DNA of 64,000 nt, taken from NCBI GenBank assembly GCA_029974985.1, contig JARKQC010000227.1, forward strand, positions 65,460 through 129,459, read 5' to 3'. The stretch comes from Bacteroidota bacterium (GTDB lineage Bacteria; Bacteroidota; Ignavibacteria; Kapaibacteriales; UBA2268). The translations under genes and the position numbers were made by a program. Numbering within the stretch: position 1 is the stretch's first letter; the number at the start of each line of letters is the position of its first letter. This document shows positions 37,821 to 45,246 of the stretch, piece by piece. The notes below the pieces were generated by a model. That model worked only from the letters and a program-made list of their open reading frames with translations. It was not told where the DNA came from and made no database searches.

Positions 37821-38592
37821 TGTCGTAATTATTCATTTTTGTTCTAAGTTCTCTAATCGTTTCAGAATGAATTTGCGAAACTCTACTTTCGGACACACCA
37901 AGCACTTGTCCAATTTCTTTAAAGTTCAAATTTTCAAAATAATATAAAGTAATTACATTCCTTTTATTTTCTTTTAAATTAGCTATTGACCTACTTAAAA
38001 TCATTTCTTTTTCATTATCAAGAATATCACTAAGGAAATCTTGTGAATCATCTGGAATTTCTTCTAAAAAATTCACTTCTTCATCTTCGTTTATAATCGC
38101 TTTTAAAGAGCTATCAGTAATTGGAATTGTTGCTTTGGCATCGCTTGCGGCAACTAAATAATTTCTATATTGTTCGGGACTAATATTTAGTTCTTTTATA
38201 ATATCAGATTCACTTACACCCTTATCTTGATTTATTTGTATAGTATCAACTATATTTTTATATTCATTTGCTTTTTTTCTTGCCGAGCGTGATAACCAAT
38301 CTAATTTCCGCATTTCATCTTGGATTCTACCTTTAATGCGTCTAATAGCATAAGATTCGAATTTAACTCCTCTATCAAGTTCAAATCTATCAATAGCTTC
38401 GCTTAATCCCAACACTCCATAATTAATAAAATCTTCTTCTTCTAAAATAGTATTAACGGGTAAAACCATGCGACTAATTGTATATTTAATTAATTTAATA
38501 TAATTCAAAATAAGAGTTTGTTTAGCAGACTGAACAGACTCATTTTTGTATAAGTTCCATATATAATCAATATCAATAGATTTATTAGACAT
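37813..38592 (-). CDS. fliA: RNA polymerase sigma-28 factor (FliA/WhiG family)
   Basis: The 259-residue protein has regions 2, 3 and 4 of group 3 sigma factors: 'DFINYGVLGLSEAIDRFELDRGVKFESYAIRRIKGRIQDEMRKLDW' (region 2 into 3.0, with 'DWLSRSARKKANEY'), and the region 4 helix-turn-helix NLNFKEIGQVLGVSESRVSQIHSE. FliA-type factors drive late flagellar and chemotaxis genes. Adjacency to flhF, flhG and HDOD supports the assignment. No FlgM anti-sigma gene is near. Confidence 0.93.
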   Translation of the reverse strand: MSNKSIDIDYIWNLYKNESVQSAKQTLILNYIKLIKYTISRMVLPVNTILEEEDFINYGVLGLSEAIDRFELDRGVKFESYAIRRIKGRIQDEMRKLDWLSRSARKKANEYKNIVDTIQINQDKGVSESDIIKELNISPEQYRNYLVAASDAKATIPITDSSLKAIINEDEEVNFLEEIPDDSQDFLSDILDNEKEMILSRSIANLKENKRNVITLYYFENLNFKEIGQVLGVSESRVSQIHSETIRELRTKMNNYDNV

Positions 38593-38614
38593 TTTTCCCT
38601 AAAATATTATCGAA

Positions 38615-39130
38615 CTATGGTTTAAATTCACTATTTAAGACTTCTTCAAGATAAGCTTCTTCGTCAGATAATTTTTTCTTTTTCGAAGTGCTATCCTCGC
38701 TTTTATTAGTTGTTTTTGCTTTATTTTTAGTTAATTCTTTTTCAATATTCTCAATTTCTGTTAATTCTGATTTATATTTTGCCATTTCCAAATTTTCTTT
38801 TTGTACTTGCTCTCTAATTAATTTTTCCTCATATTCTTGTTTAATTTTTTCACTTTTAAAATGAAAATATAATATCATACCTATACCAAAACCAAAAAAT
38901 ATAGTAGCAAATCCAAAAAATGAGGTTATTAGAGCAGATATTAATCCTTCTGAAATGCTGAAATAAGAATAAATAAAAGTAATTAAGCTAACAATAAGAG
39001 AGATATAAAAAAGTGCATTCATTGGTGAGCTAACTATTTTTTGTAGTTTTTTTCTCTCTTGAGCAACTTTTTTCTGATATTTTTTCTCTCTATCGCTCGG
39101 TTTTTTATTATTTGTTTCTTTTTTTGCCAT
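38615..39130 (-). CDS. Uncharacterised two-helix membrane protein with charged coiled tails
   Basis: The 171-residue protein starts with a Lys-rich cytoplasmic stretch (residues 1-35), then two membrane helices at roughly 41-57 and 66-88, then a Lys/Glu-rich helical tail (about 92-171) likely to form a coiled coil. No family is recognised. It sits between flhG (8 bases) and fliA (22 bases), so it belongs to the flagellar-regulator operon. Placement suggests a role in positioning or assembling a polar structure, but only the context supports that. Confidence 0.55.
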   Translation of the reverse strand: MAKKETNNKKPSDREKKYQKKVAQERKKLQKIVSSPMNALFYISLIVSLITFIYSYFSISEGLISALITSFFGFATIFFGFGIGMILYFHFKSEKIKQEYEEKLIREQVQKENLEMAKYKSELTEIENIEKELTKNKAKTTNKSEDSTSKKKKLSDEEAYLEEVLNSEFKP

Positions 39131-39138
39131 AATACCAT

Positions 39139-39951
39139 CTACGAATTAATATTAACATCAATATAGCTATGATTTGCTATTTCATTAAAAAATCTACTTT
39201 TAATTATTGAAGCAATATCATTTAATGATTTAGCAGATTCATCGAATTCATAATTATTTACTAATATTTCTTGTCTTTGTATAGACAGACGAAAATTTCG
39301 ACTATAAGGAACGAATCCGAGAAGACTAAATTTAATATTCAAAAATTTATTTGTTGCAAGATTTAATTTTTGTGAAATTTCTATTGCATCATCAGAATCA
39401 ATTACATTATTTACTAATATTGCTATTTTATTTGGATTAACATAGTTAATTAGAATTTTTACTAATCCATAGGCATCTAATAATGATGTTGGCTCGTCGG
39501 TAATCATTATAATTACTAAATCAGATTGGCCGCAAATTTCTAAAAGTTGTTCTGAAATTCCAGATTGAGTATCAATTAATAAATAATCAAAACTATTCAA
39601 ATCTTTGATATTTTGAATAACTTGGCTTAGCGATGCGGCGGTATCATATTGCTCATTATATTCAACGGGTGAATCAACAAGTAAATGAATATTTGGCAAT
39701 ACTTCATAAAGTGCGTTTTCTGTATCAACTTTTCCATTTAATACATTTGTAAGACGTATGGGAGGCTCGACACCAAAAATTATTTGTTGATTTGGTAAAT
39801 TTAATACACTATCCAAAACAATTACTTCATCATTATTCTTAGCAAGGCACGCAGAAAGGTTTGCAGTTATAACGCTTTTGCCCACACCACCTTTACCACT
39901 ACAAATTGTAATAGTTTTTGTTCTTAAATATTTATCAGTGTCCTTTTTCAT
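39139..39951 (-). CDS. flhG: FlhG/YlxH-type MinD-like ATPase
   Basis: FlhG counts and limits flagella and works with FlhF. The 270-residue product has a deviant Walker A box (SGKGGVGKSVITANLS), 'VIVLDSVLNLPNQQIIFGV' where ParA-type proteins have DxD, and Walker B 'FDYLLIDTQSG'. The N-terminal activation helix and adjacency to flhF (4-base gap) fit FlhG better than MinD. A C-terminal membrane-targeting helix is not obvious. Confidence 0.9.
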   Translation of the reverse strand: MKKDTDKYLRTKTITICSGKGGVGKSVITANLSACLAKNNDEVIVLDSVLNLPNQQIIFGVEPPIRLTNVLNGKVDTENALYEVLPNIHLLVDSPVEYNEQYDTAASLSQVIQNIKDLNSFDYLLIDTQSGISEQLLEICGQSDLVIIMITDEPTSLLDAYGLVKILINYVNPNKIAILVNNVIDSDDAIEISQKLNLATNKFLNIKFSLLGFVPYSRNFRLSIQRQEILVNNYEFDESAKSLNDIASIIKSRFFNEIANHSYIDVNINS

Positions 39952-39955
39952 AATA

Positions 39956-41074
39956 TTAATCCTTGATAGCTAATTTCCCAAGAATTACTTTTTCTGCGGG
40001 CTCTATATCATCTGGAATTTTCACACCAGAAGTCAAATATGATATTGGTAATTTATAATTTTTTATGGCTGTCAAAAGGCTTGCTATTGTCTCAGATTCA
40101 TCTGTTTTTGTAATAATAATTCCATCAATAGTAATTGATTTTAAGTTTGATAATACAGATTTTGCATTTAATTCTGAAATAGTTGCTGGAATTGTTAGAT
40201 AAATAATATCGGGTGCAATCATTTTAGATAAATCAGTTATTTGTGAAAGTTGTTCTTTATCTTTTTGTGTAAAACCTGTAGAATCTACAAAAATAAAATC
40301 TTTGGTCTTGTTGTCCGAAATAATTTTTAATAATTCATCATTGGAATAACTTGTTCGATAAGAAATACCAGCTATCGAAGAATAAGTTTCTAACTGCTCT
40401 GCGGCACCTACTTTATAAGAATCTGCAGAAACGATTAAACTATTAGCATTTTGTATGAGTTTACTAATAATTGCAAGTTTAACAAGCGTCAATGTTTTCC
40501 CACTACCGTTTGTTCCAACAAAAAGTATAACTCTGCATTTATTGCTTTTTTGTATTGTTTTGCCAAGCTCGATACCTTCTAATAAAATTTTCCTTGCCTC
40601 ATATACAGCTTCGTCAATTTCTTTTATATTTCCTATATTTGATAAGCGATTAACTATTCGTAGCGATTCTTCTTCATTAATATCAAGTTTTCTTAATTTT
40701 TTATATACAAGTGAATATAAATTCCCCAAAGTAGCTAAATTTTTAAATTTAATATTATCAGAAATTTCAGAAATCATAGTCTTGATAATATCGAGTTCGC
40801 CCATTATAATTTCATTATTATTTGCAACATTTTGTTTAGATAATCTACTCATCATAACATTTGTGCTTTCCACATTTTCTTTAACAACTTTTTTAGCTCT
40901 GGCGGCTTCTTTATTAATTGATTCATCAATAGCGGCTACAATTTCTACAGCGACATTGCCATTACTATCTTTAAAAGTACGATTAGATAATATTACGGCA
41001 TCATCGCCAAGCTCCTCAAAAACAAGGCGTTTACCTTCTTTAATATCTTTTGCCGTAAATTTCTTTATTTTCAT
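39956..41074 (-). CDS. flhF: Flagellar biosynthesis GTPase FlhF
   Basis: FlhF is an SRP-type GTPase that places the flagellum. The 372-residue product has the B domain 'KKFTAKDIKEGKRLVFEELGDDAVILSNR', an N domain (about 110-180) and the G domain: P-loop FVGTNGSGKTLTLVKLA, 'SLIVSADSYKVGAAEQLETYS', DSTGFTQKD, and TKTDESETIASL. It is the first gene of the minus-strand operon. No structural flagellar gene (flhA, fliC, flg) lies nearby, unlike many genomes where flhA precedes flhF. Confidence 0.95.
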   Translation of the reverse strand: MKIKKFTAKDIKEGKRLVFEELGDDAVILSNRTFKDSNGNVAVEIVAAIDESINKEAARAKKVVKENVESTNVMMSRLSKQNVANNNEIIMGELDIIKTMISEISDNIKFKNLATLGNLYSLVYKKLRKLDINEEESLRIVNRLSNIGNIKEIDEAVYEARKILLEGIELGKTIQKSNKCRVILFVGTNGSGKTLTLVKLAIISKLIQNANSLIVSADSYKVGAAEQLETYSSIAGISYRTSYSNDELLKIISDNKTKDFIFVDSTGFTQKDKEQLSQITDLSKMIAPDIIYLTIPATISELNAKSVLSNLKSITIDGIIITKTDESETIASLLTAIKNYKLPISYLTSGVKIPDDIEPAEKVILGKLAIKD

Positions 41075-41330
41075 ACTAAATTTAAAAAAATATTATAAAT
41101 AAAATTAATTAAGAAAAAATTATGCCAATTATATAAATTTTCAACTATTTATATAATATATTTTTGATTTGATACTTTAATTTTGTTATCATAAATTTTA
41201 ATTTTTTAATAAGTCAAAAAATATTAATTTTTATTGTAATTTAGCATAGCTTGTCTATACTTGCTATTTTATTAATATAATATTTGTTATTTTTGAACAA
41301 TTTTAATCTTATAAATAAATTTTTTAAAAA

Positions 41331-42431
41331 ATGACTAAAAAAAAATTACCTGAATGGGCGCCAGAAAATGCGGGAAAAGAATTTGCAAGCTCGGTTATGC
41401 CCGGTGTAAAAATTGAAAATAAATTAAAGAAAAAAGTCGTTAAAAGACCACAATTATCCATTGATGATTATTATTATGGTATTTTAAACCAAAATAGAGT
41501 AATATTATCAAAAGCTATTACTTTAATAGAAAGCAATAATACTAATCATATACAAAAAAGTCAAGAATTAATTAAAAAAATAATTCCTTATTCTGGAAAG
41601 TCTGTTAGAATTGGTATTACTGGTCCACCAGGTGCGGGAAAAAGTACTTTTATCGAATCATTAGGACTTTTTTTATCCAAAAATTCTTTGAAAGTAGCAG
41701 TCCTTGCAATTGACCCAAGTTCTACTGTTACAAAGGGTTCTATACTTGGTGATAAAACCCGTATGGAACTATTATCAAGAGAAGATAATGCTTATATTCG
41801 TCCATCTCCATCGAGCGGAACTCTTGGAGGAGTTGCACAAAAAACCCGCGAAACTATTTTATTATGTGAAGCAGCGGGCTTCGATGTTATTCTAATCGAA
41901 ACAATTGGGGTAGGTCAAAATGAAATAACTGTTCGTTCTATGGTGGATTTCTTTTTATTAATATTATTGCCCGGCTCCGGAGATGAATTACAAGGAATAA
42001 AAAAAGGTGTTGTCGAACTTGCCGATTTAATCGTTATCAATAAAGCAGATGGCGATTATAAAGAGCGTGCTTCTATAACTCAAGCCGCATACACAAGTGC
42101 ATTAAGATTGCTTGAATCTCCAACCGAAGGAATTAAGCCAAAAGTAATGACAAGCTCGGCAATAAATCATATTGGAATTGAAAATGTTTGGTCTTATATT
42201 AATGAATTTATGATTCATATTAAAAATACTAAAATTTTTGAAAAAAGAAGAAATGAACAAATGCTGTATTGGGTAAATTCTATGCTCGAAGAAGCGATTT
42301 TGATCAATTTCTTTAATAATCCTAAAATTAAAGAATTAAAAAAAGAATTAGATACTAAGGTTTTAAATGCTCAAATTACTCCAAGTAATGCAGTGTTCGC
42401 TTTATTAGAAGAATATTTTGGAAATAAATAA
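41331..42431 (+). CDS. meaB: MeaB/ArgK-type G3E GTPase (methylmalonyl-CoA mutase chaperone)
   Basis: MeaB protects and reloads adenosylcobalamin-dependent mutases. The 366-residue product shows 'GITGPPGAGKSTFIESLG' (P-loop), 'AVLAIDPSSTVTKGSILGDKTRM', 'IRPSPSSGTLGGVAQKTRE', 'IETIGVGQNE' and 'DLIVINKADGDYKERA', all characteristic of the family. The N-terminus has a basic 50-residue extension. It directly abuts rdgB (next base). No mutase gene is in the window. Confidence 0.95.
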   Translation: MTKKKLPEWAPENAGKEFASSVMPGVKIENKLKKKVVKRPQLSIDDYYYGILNQNRVILSKAITLIESNNTNHIQKSQELIKKIIPYSGKSVRIGITGPPGAGKSTFIESLGLFLSKNSLKVAVLAIDPSSTVTKGSILGDKTRMELLSREDNAYIRPSPSSGTLGGVAQKTRETILLCEAAGFDVILIETIGVGQNEITVRSMVDFFLLILLPGSGDELQGIKKGVVELADLIVINKADGDYKERASITQAAYTSALRLLESPTEGIKPKVMTSSAINHIGIENVWSYINEFMIHIKNTKIFEKRRNEQMLYWVNSMLEEAILINFFNNPKIKELKKELDTKVLNAQITPSNAVFALLEEYFGNK

Positions 42432-43034
42432 ATGAAAGTTTTACTTGCAAGTAATAATCGCCATAAAGCAGATGAATTTATACAAATTTTTAAAAATGAG
42501 AATGTTAATATTTCATTGGGACTTGCCGAAGATTTCTTTTTATCGGGGTTAGAAGTCGAAGAAAATGCTAATACTTTTAATGAAAATGCTTTAATTAAAG
42601 CAATGGCTTTCTCGAAAGCGGCAGGGATGCCCGCAATTGCTGATGATAGCGGACTCGAAATTGATGCTCTTGATTTAAGACCGGGCGTATTTTCAGCAAG
42701 ATATTCGGGCGACAATGCAAATGATAAATCTAATAGAATGAAAGTATTAGACGAAATGAAAAATATACCCGAAAATGAAAGATTAGCAAGATTTATTTGC
42801 GTAATTTGCTATTATGATAATCATAATATAATTTACGGCGAAGGAAAAGTAGAAGGAAAAATAATTTTTGAAGAAAAAGGTAATGGGGGTTTCGGTTATG
42901 ATACTATATTTGTTCCTATAAATCATAATCTTACTTTTGCTGAAATGAATCAAGATGAAAAAAATGCTATAAGCCACCGCAGAAATGCAATTTTAGACTT
43001 AATTAATAATTTAAAAAGTAAAAATATTATTTAA
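42432..43034 (+). CDS. rdgB: RdgB/HAM1 family XTP/dITP diphosphatase
   Basis: RdgB removes deaminated purine nucleoside triphosphates from the pool. The 200-residue protein has 'KVLLASNNRHKADEF' at the N-terminus (the SNNxxK motif), 'EENANTFNENALIKA', 'IADDSGLEIDALDLRPGVFSARYSG', 'GFGYDTIFVP' and 'AISHRRNA', all family motifs. Its start codon follows the meaB stop codon with no gap, so the two are co-transcribed. Translation likely re-initiates. Confidence 0.95.
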   Translation: MKVLLASNNRHKADEFIQIFKNENVNISLGLAEDFFLSGLEVEENANTFNENALIKAMAFSKAAGMPAIADDSGLEIDALDLRPGVFSARYSGDNANDKSNRMKVLDEMKNIPENERLARFICVICYYDNHNIIYGEGKVEGKIIFEEKGNGGFGYDTIFVPINHNLTFAEMNQDEKNAISHRRNAILDLINNLKSKNII

Positions 43035-43152
43035 TTGATTGATACTAGTAAATAATAATTATTCTCAACGATAGCAAAGTATCAATATTTGTTGATAGTT
43101 GATAGTGGATTGTTAGTAGGTTGTGCATTCCAGATTGACGAGTTTAAAAAAA

Positions 43153-43190
43153 CCGCCCAACACAAAAACATATTGGGCGACTTGAAAAAT
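43153..43190 (-). terminator. Terminator hairpin, copy 1 of a 38-bp repeat
   Basis: CGCCCAA (43154-43160) pairs with TTGGGCG (43173-43179) around a 12-base loop, and an A-run on the plus strand to the left gives a U-run for minus-strand transcripts. It ends the lipoprotein operon at 43209. The whole 38-bp block is repeated exactly at 45139-45176. Confidence 0.85.
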
Positions 43191-43208
43191 TTTAAAAGAA
43201 GATTGGTA

Positions 43209-44051
43209 TTAATCCACTAAAAATATGGTAGTATTATATTCACTTACGCCAAGTAAAATTATCTTCTTACCGTTTGATAGTGTCTGAATAACTGGCTCAT
43301 AAGATGTTACTGTTATATCGTAGTAAATGTTTACTAATGATAAAAGACTTAGTCTCAGCGAATCTATCGTATAAGCACCTGTATTAGTAGTCATCACATA
43401 AGAACCAACAGTTTGACCTATCGCCCCTTCTTCAGGATTGGTATGACGAATTTCAACTTTCACATATCCATTAGAATAACCACCAATCCACTCTACAGGA
43501 ATACCATTCTGACGTGATAAAGTGTCATCTCTATGAATATTTGTAATTTCTATTCTATTAGAGAATGATACTTGACCAAAAGTACTATCTGGTAATAAAC
43601 TATTATTAAGACATTCGATGTAGTACTTATTATTACCAACACCAAAATATAGTTCGAGTTTATCAGGTCCTACTTTTGAATATGCACCTTTACTATACTC
43701 TTTAAGTAAGGAAGCATTAACTAATAAATTTTCTACTGTTATCGGCTTATTCGTTGCATCTCTAAATGTTGCTTCTGCGTAATTATCAATACCATCGTAA
43801 GGTTTATATTCAGTTATACTTCCAAAATTCTTCCAATTTATAGTGTAATCGTTTCTCTTCTCAGATCTGCACTCAATAACACCTACTAAATCGGGAGTGT
43901 TCAGATATGATTGTATTAAATCACTCTCATTTTCGATTGTACCGGTTGTAGAATTTTGATTTTTACCTGTATTCACAATATTATCCCTATCGCAAGATGA
44001 TAATAATATCATCGCAACGGCAAATAAAAGAATTATTTTTATTTTATACAT
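43209..44051 (-). CDS. Lipoprotein of unknown function
   Basis: The 280-residue protein has a lipoprotein signal (MYKIKIILLFAVAMILLSSCDRD, lipobox LLSSC) and a beta-rich mature part with motifs like 'KPITVENLLVNASLL', 'PVEWIGGYSNGYVKVEIRHTNPEEGAIGQTVG'. No family is recognised. It follows a second lipoprotein-like gene whose end is apparently interrupted (see that entry), only about 33 bases away if the interrupted frame is read through. Likely an outer-membrane-anchored accessory protein. Confidence 0.7.
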   Translation of the reverse strand: MYKIKIILLFAVAMILLSSCDRDNIVNTGKNQNSTTGTIENESDLIQSYLNTPDLVGVIECRSEKRNDYTINWKNFGSITEYKPYDGIDNYAEATFRDATNKPITVENLLVNASLLKEYSKGAYSKVGPDKLELYFGVGNNKYYIECLNNSLLPDSTFGQVSFSNRIEITNIHRDDTLSRQNGIPVEWIGGYSNGYVKVEIRHTNPEEGAIGQTVGSYVMTTNTGAYTIDSLRLSLLSLVNIYYDITVTSYEPVIQTLSNGKKIILLGVSEYNTTIFLVD

Positions 44052-44084
44052 TTTAATGTACTCCTAATTGGTTATTAATTAATT

Positions 44085-44870
44085 TTAATTACAAATTGAA
44101 CATTCTGCGGATATAGACATCTTGATATGATGTGGCGAGTCGCTTGCATCATAATTATATTTATTTATATTCTTGGGCTTTAATTTGCACTCAGTACCAT
44201 CTAAAAATTGAATAGAGCCTTCTTACAAAAATTGTCCAGTATATTCAATACTTCTATGTGTTGAACCTTGATTCAAATCAAAGCAAAATTGTTTAATTGG
44301 TGGATTAATAACTTTAACATCTCTTGGCGGATCATCTGCAAATGGCCAAGATCTGTGAACATAATGTCTTTCATTAAACCACTGTATTGCTTGTTGCTCT
44401 GTCATTGCAAATAATTCCGTTTCAGTTGGTTTACGACCATACTTCCATTCAAAAATCTCTTCAAAACTATAACGTCTAAATGAGTCTTTTGACCAAAAAC
44501 CAAAATTTATTTCATAACCTTGTACATACCTATTTTTCATAGAAACTGCTTCCTTCGGGCTTGCAGATGCTAATATATTGCTTGTAACATCTTCATTATT
44601 ACGTATTCTATGAAAAACATATTCGTCTGGTGGTATACCATCACCATAAAGCCCCATATTTTGATCATAAAGTATATCAAAATATGCTGTTTTTGTTAAA
44701 TTTATTACTGCATTTTCAAAATTTGCACCAGGACAAAGTTCTTGATCAACTTCAATACATACTTCATTCACTTCTTGTTCTAAACAAGAAGTTTGTAAAG
44801 ATAAAAATATCACTAATAGCGTAATCTTAATATACTTTGATTTATTTAAATATAATTTATAAAAATACAT
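44085..44870 (-). pseudogene. Lipoprotein-like gene with an in-frame TAA stop near its end
   Basis: From ATG 44870 the frame encodes 215 residues: an N-terminal signal with a lipobox-like LQTSC, then a Cys-rich region ('NEVCIEVDQELCPGANF') and a region with 'FRRYSFEEIFEWKYGRKPTETE'. It stops at TAA 44223-44225, but the same frame continues without another stop for 45 codons to TAA 44085-44087, encoding a sensible Cys-containing tail (EGSIQFLDGTECKLKPKN then ...ISAECSICN). This suggests a nonsense change (e.g. CAA to TAA) late in the gene. It may also simply be a shorter protein. Function is unknown. Confidence 0.55.
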
Positions 44871-45138
44871 TTTTTCTCCATAATTAATAAATAAAAATTG
44901 TCAAACTAATTTTATATTTAATTACTATGGATATCTAATTTGATATATTAACCATATTCTCTGAAAAAGATAGGTATTAGCAACGCGAACATTAAATAGA
45001 AGAGATTGTATCTTCGTAGAAGAGATTGTATATAATTACTTTTACTCAAAAAAACTCCTATTTAACTTATTCAAAATTAATACATTTTTTGATTATAACA
45101 AAATATTATTTTAATTTTTAGCTATTTTACAAAAAAAT
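44871..45138. other. Intergenic region with a 15-bp tandem repeat
   Basis: No gene is seen in this AT-rich 268-base stretch upstream of the lipoprotein-like gene. TAGAAGAGATTGTAT occurs at 44997-45011 and 45017-45031 with a 20-base period. It may be a regulatory direct repeat or slippage product. The promoter of the lipoprotein-like gene should be here. Confidence 0.5.
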
Positions 45139-45176
45139 CCGCCCAACACAAAAACATATTGGGCGACTTGAAAAAT
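45139..45176 (-). terminator. Terminator hairpin, copy 2 of a 38-bp repeat
   Basis: This is an exact copy of the block at 43153-43190: stem CGCCCAA/TTGGGCG and the same loop, with an A-run on the left side (plus). It lies downstream of the ion-channel gene (ends 45247). Confidence 0.85.
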
Positions 45177-45246
45177 ATATTTAATTCTTTGTTACTATTC
45201 AACTCAGTAAACAATAATGAAAATAGAGGAATTTATTTTTAAATTA

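Noticed and set aside
44223..44225. Recoding of TAA as an amino acid to keep the lipoprotein frame intact.
   Set aside because: TAA clearly ends many full-length genes in this window (for example meaB and rdgB), so it is a normal stop here.
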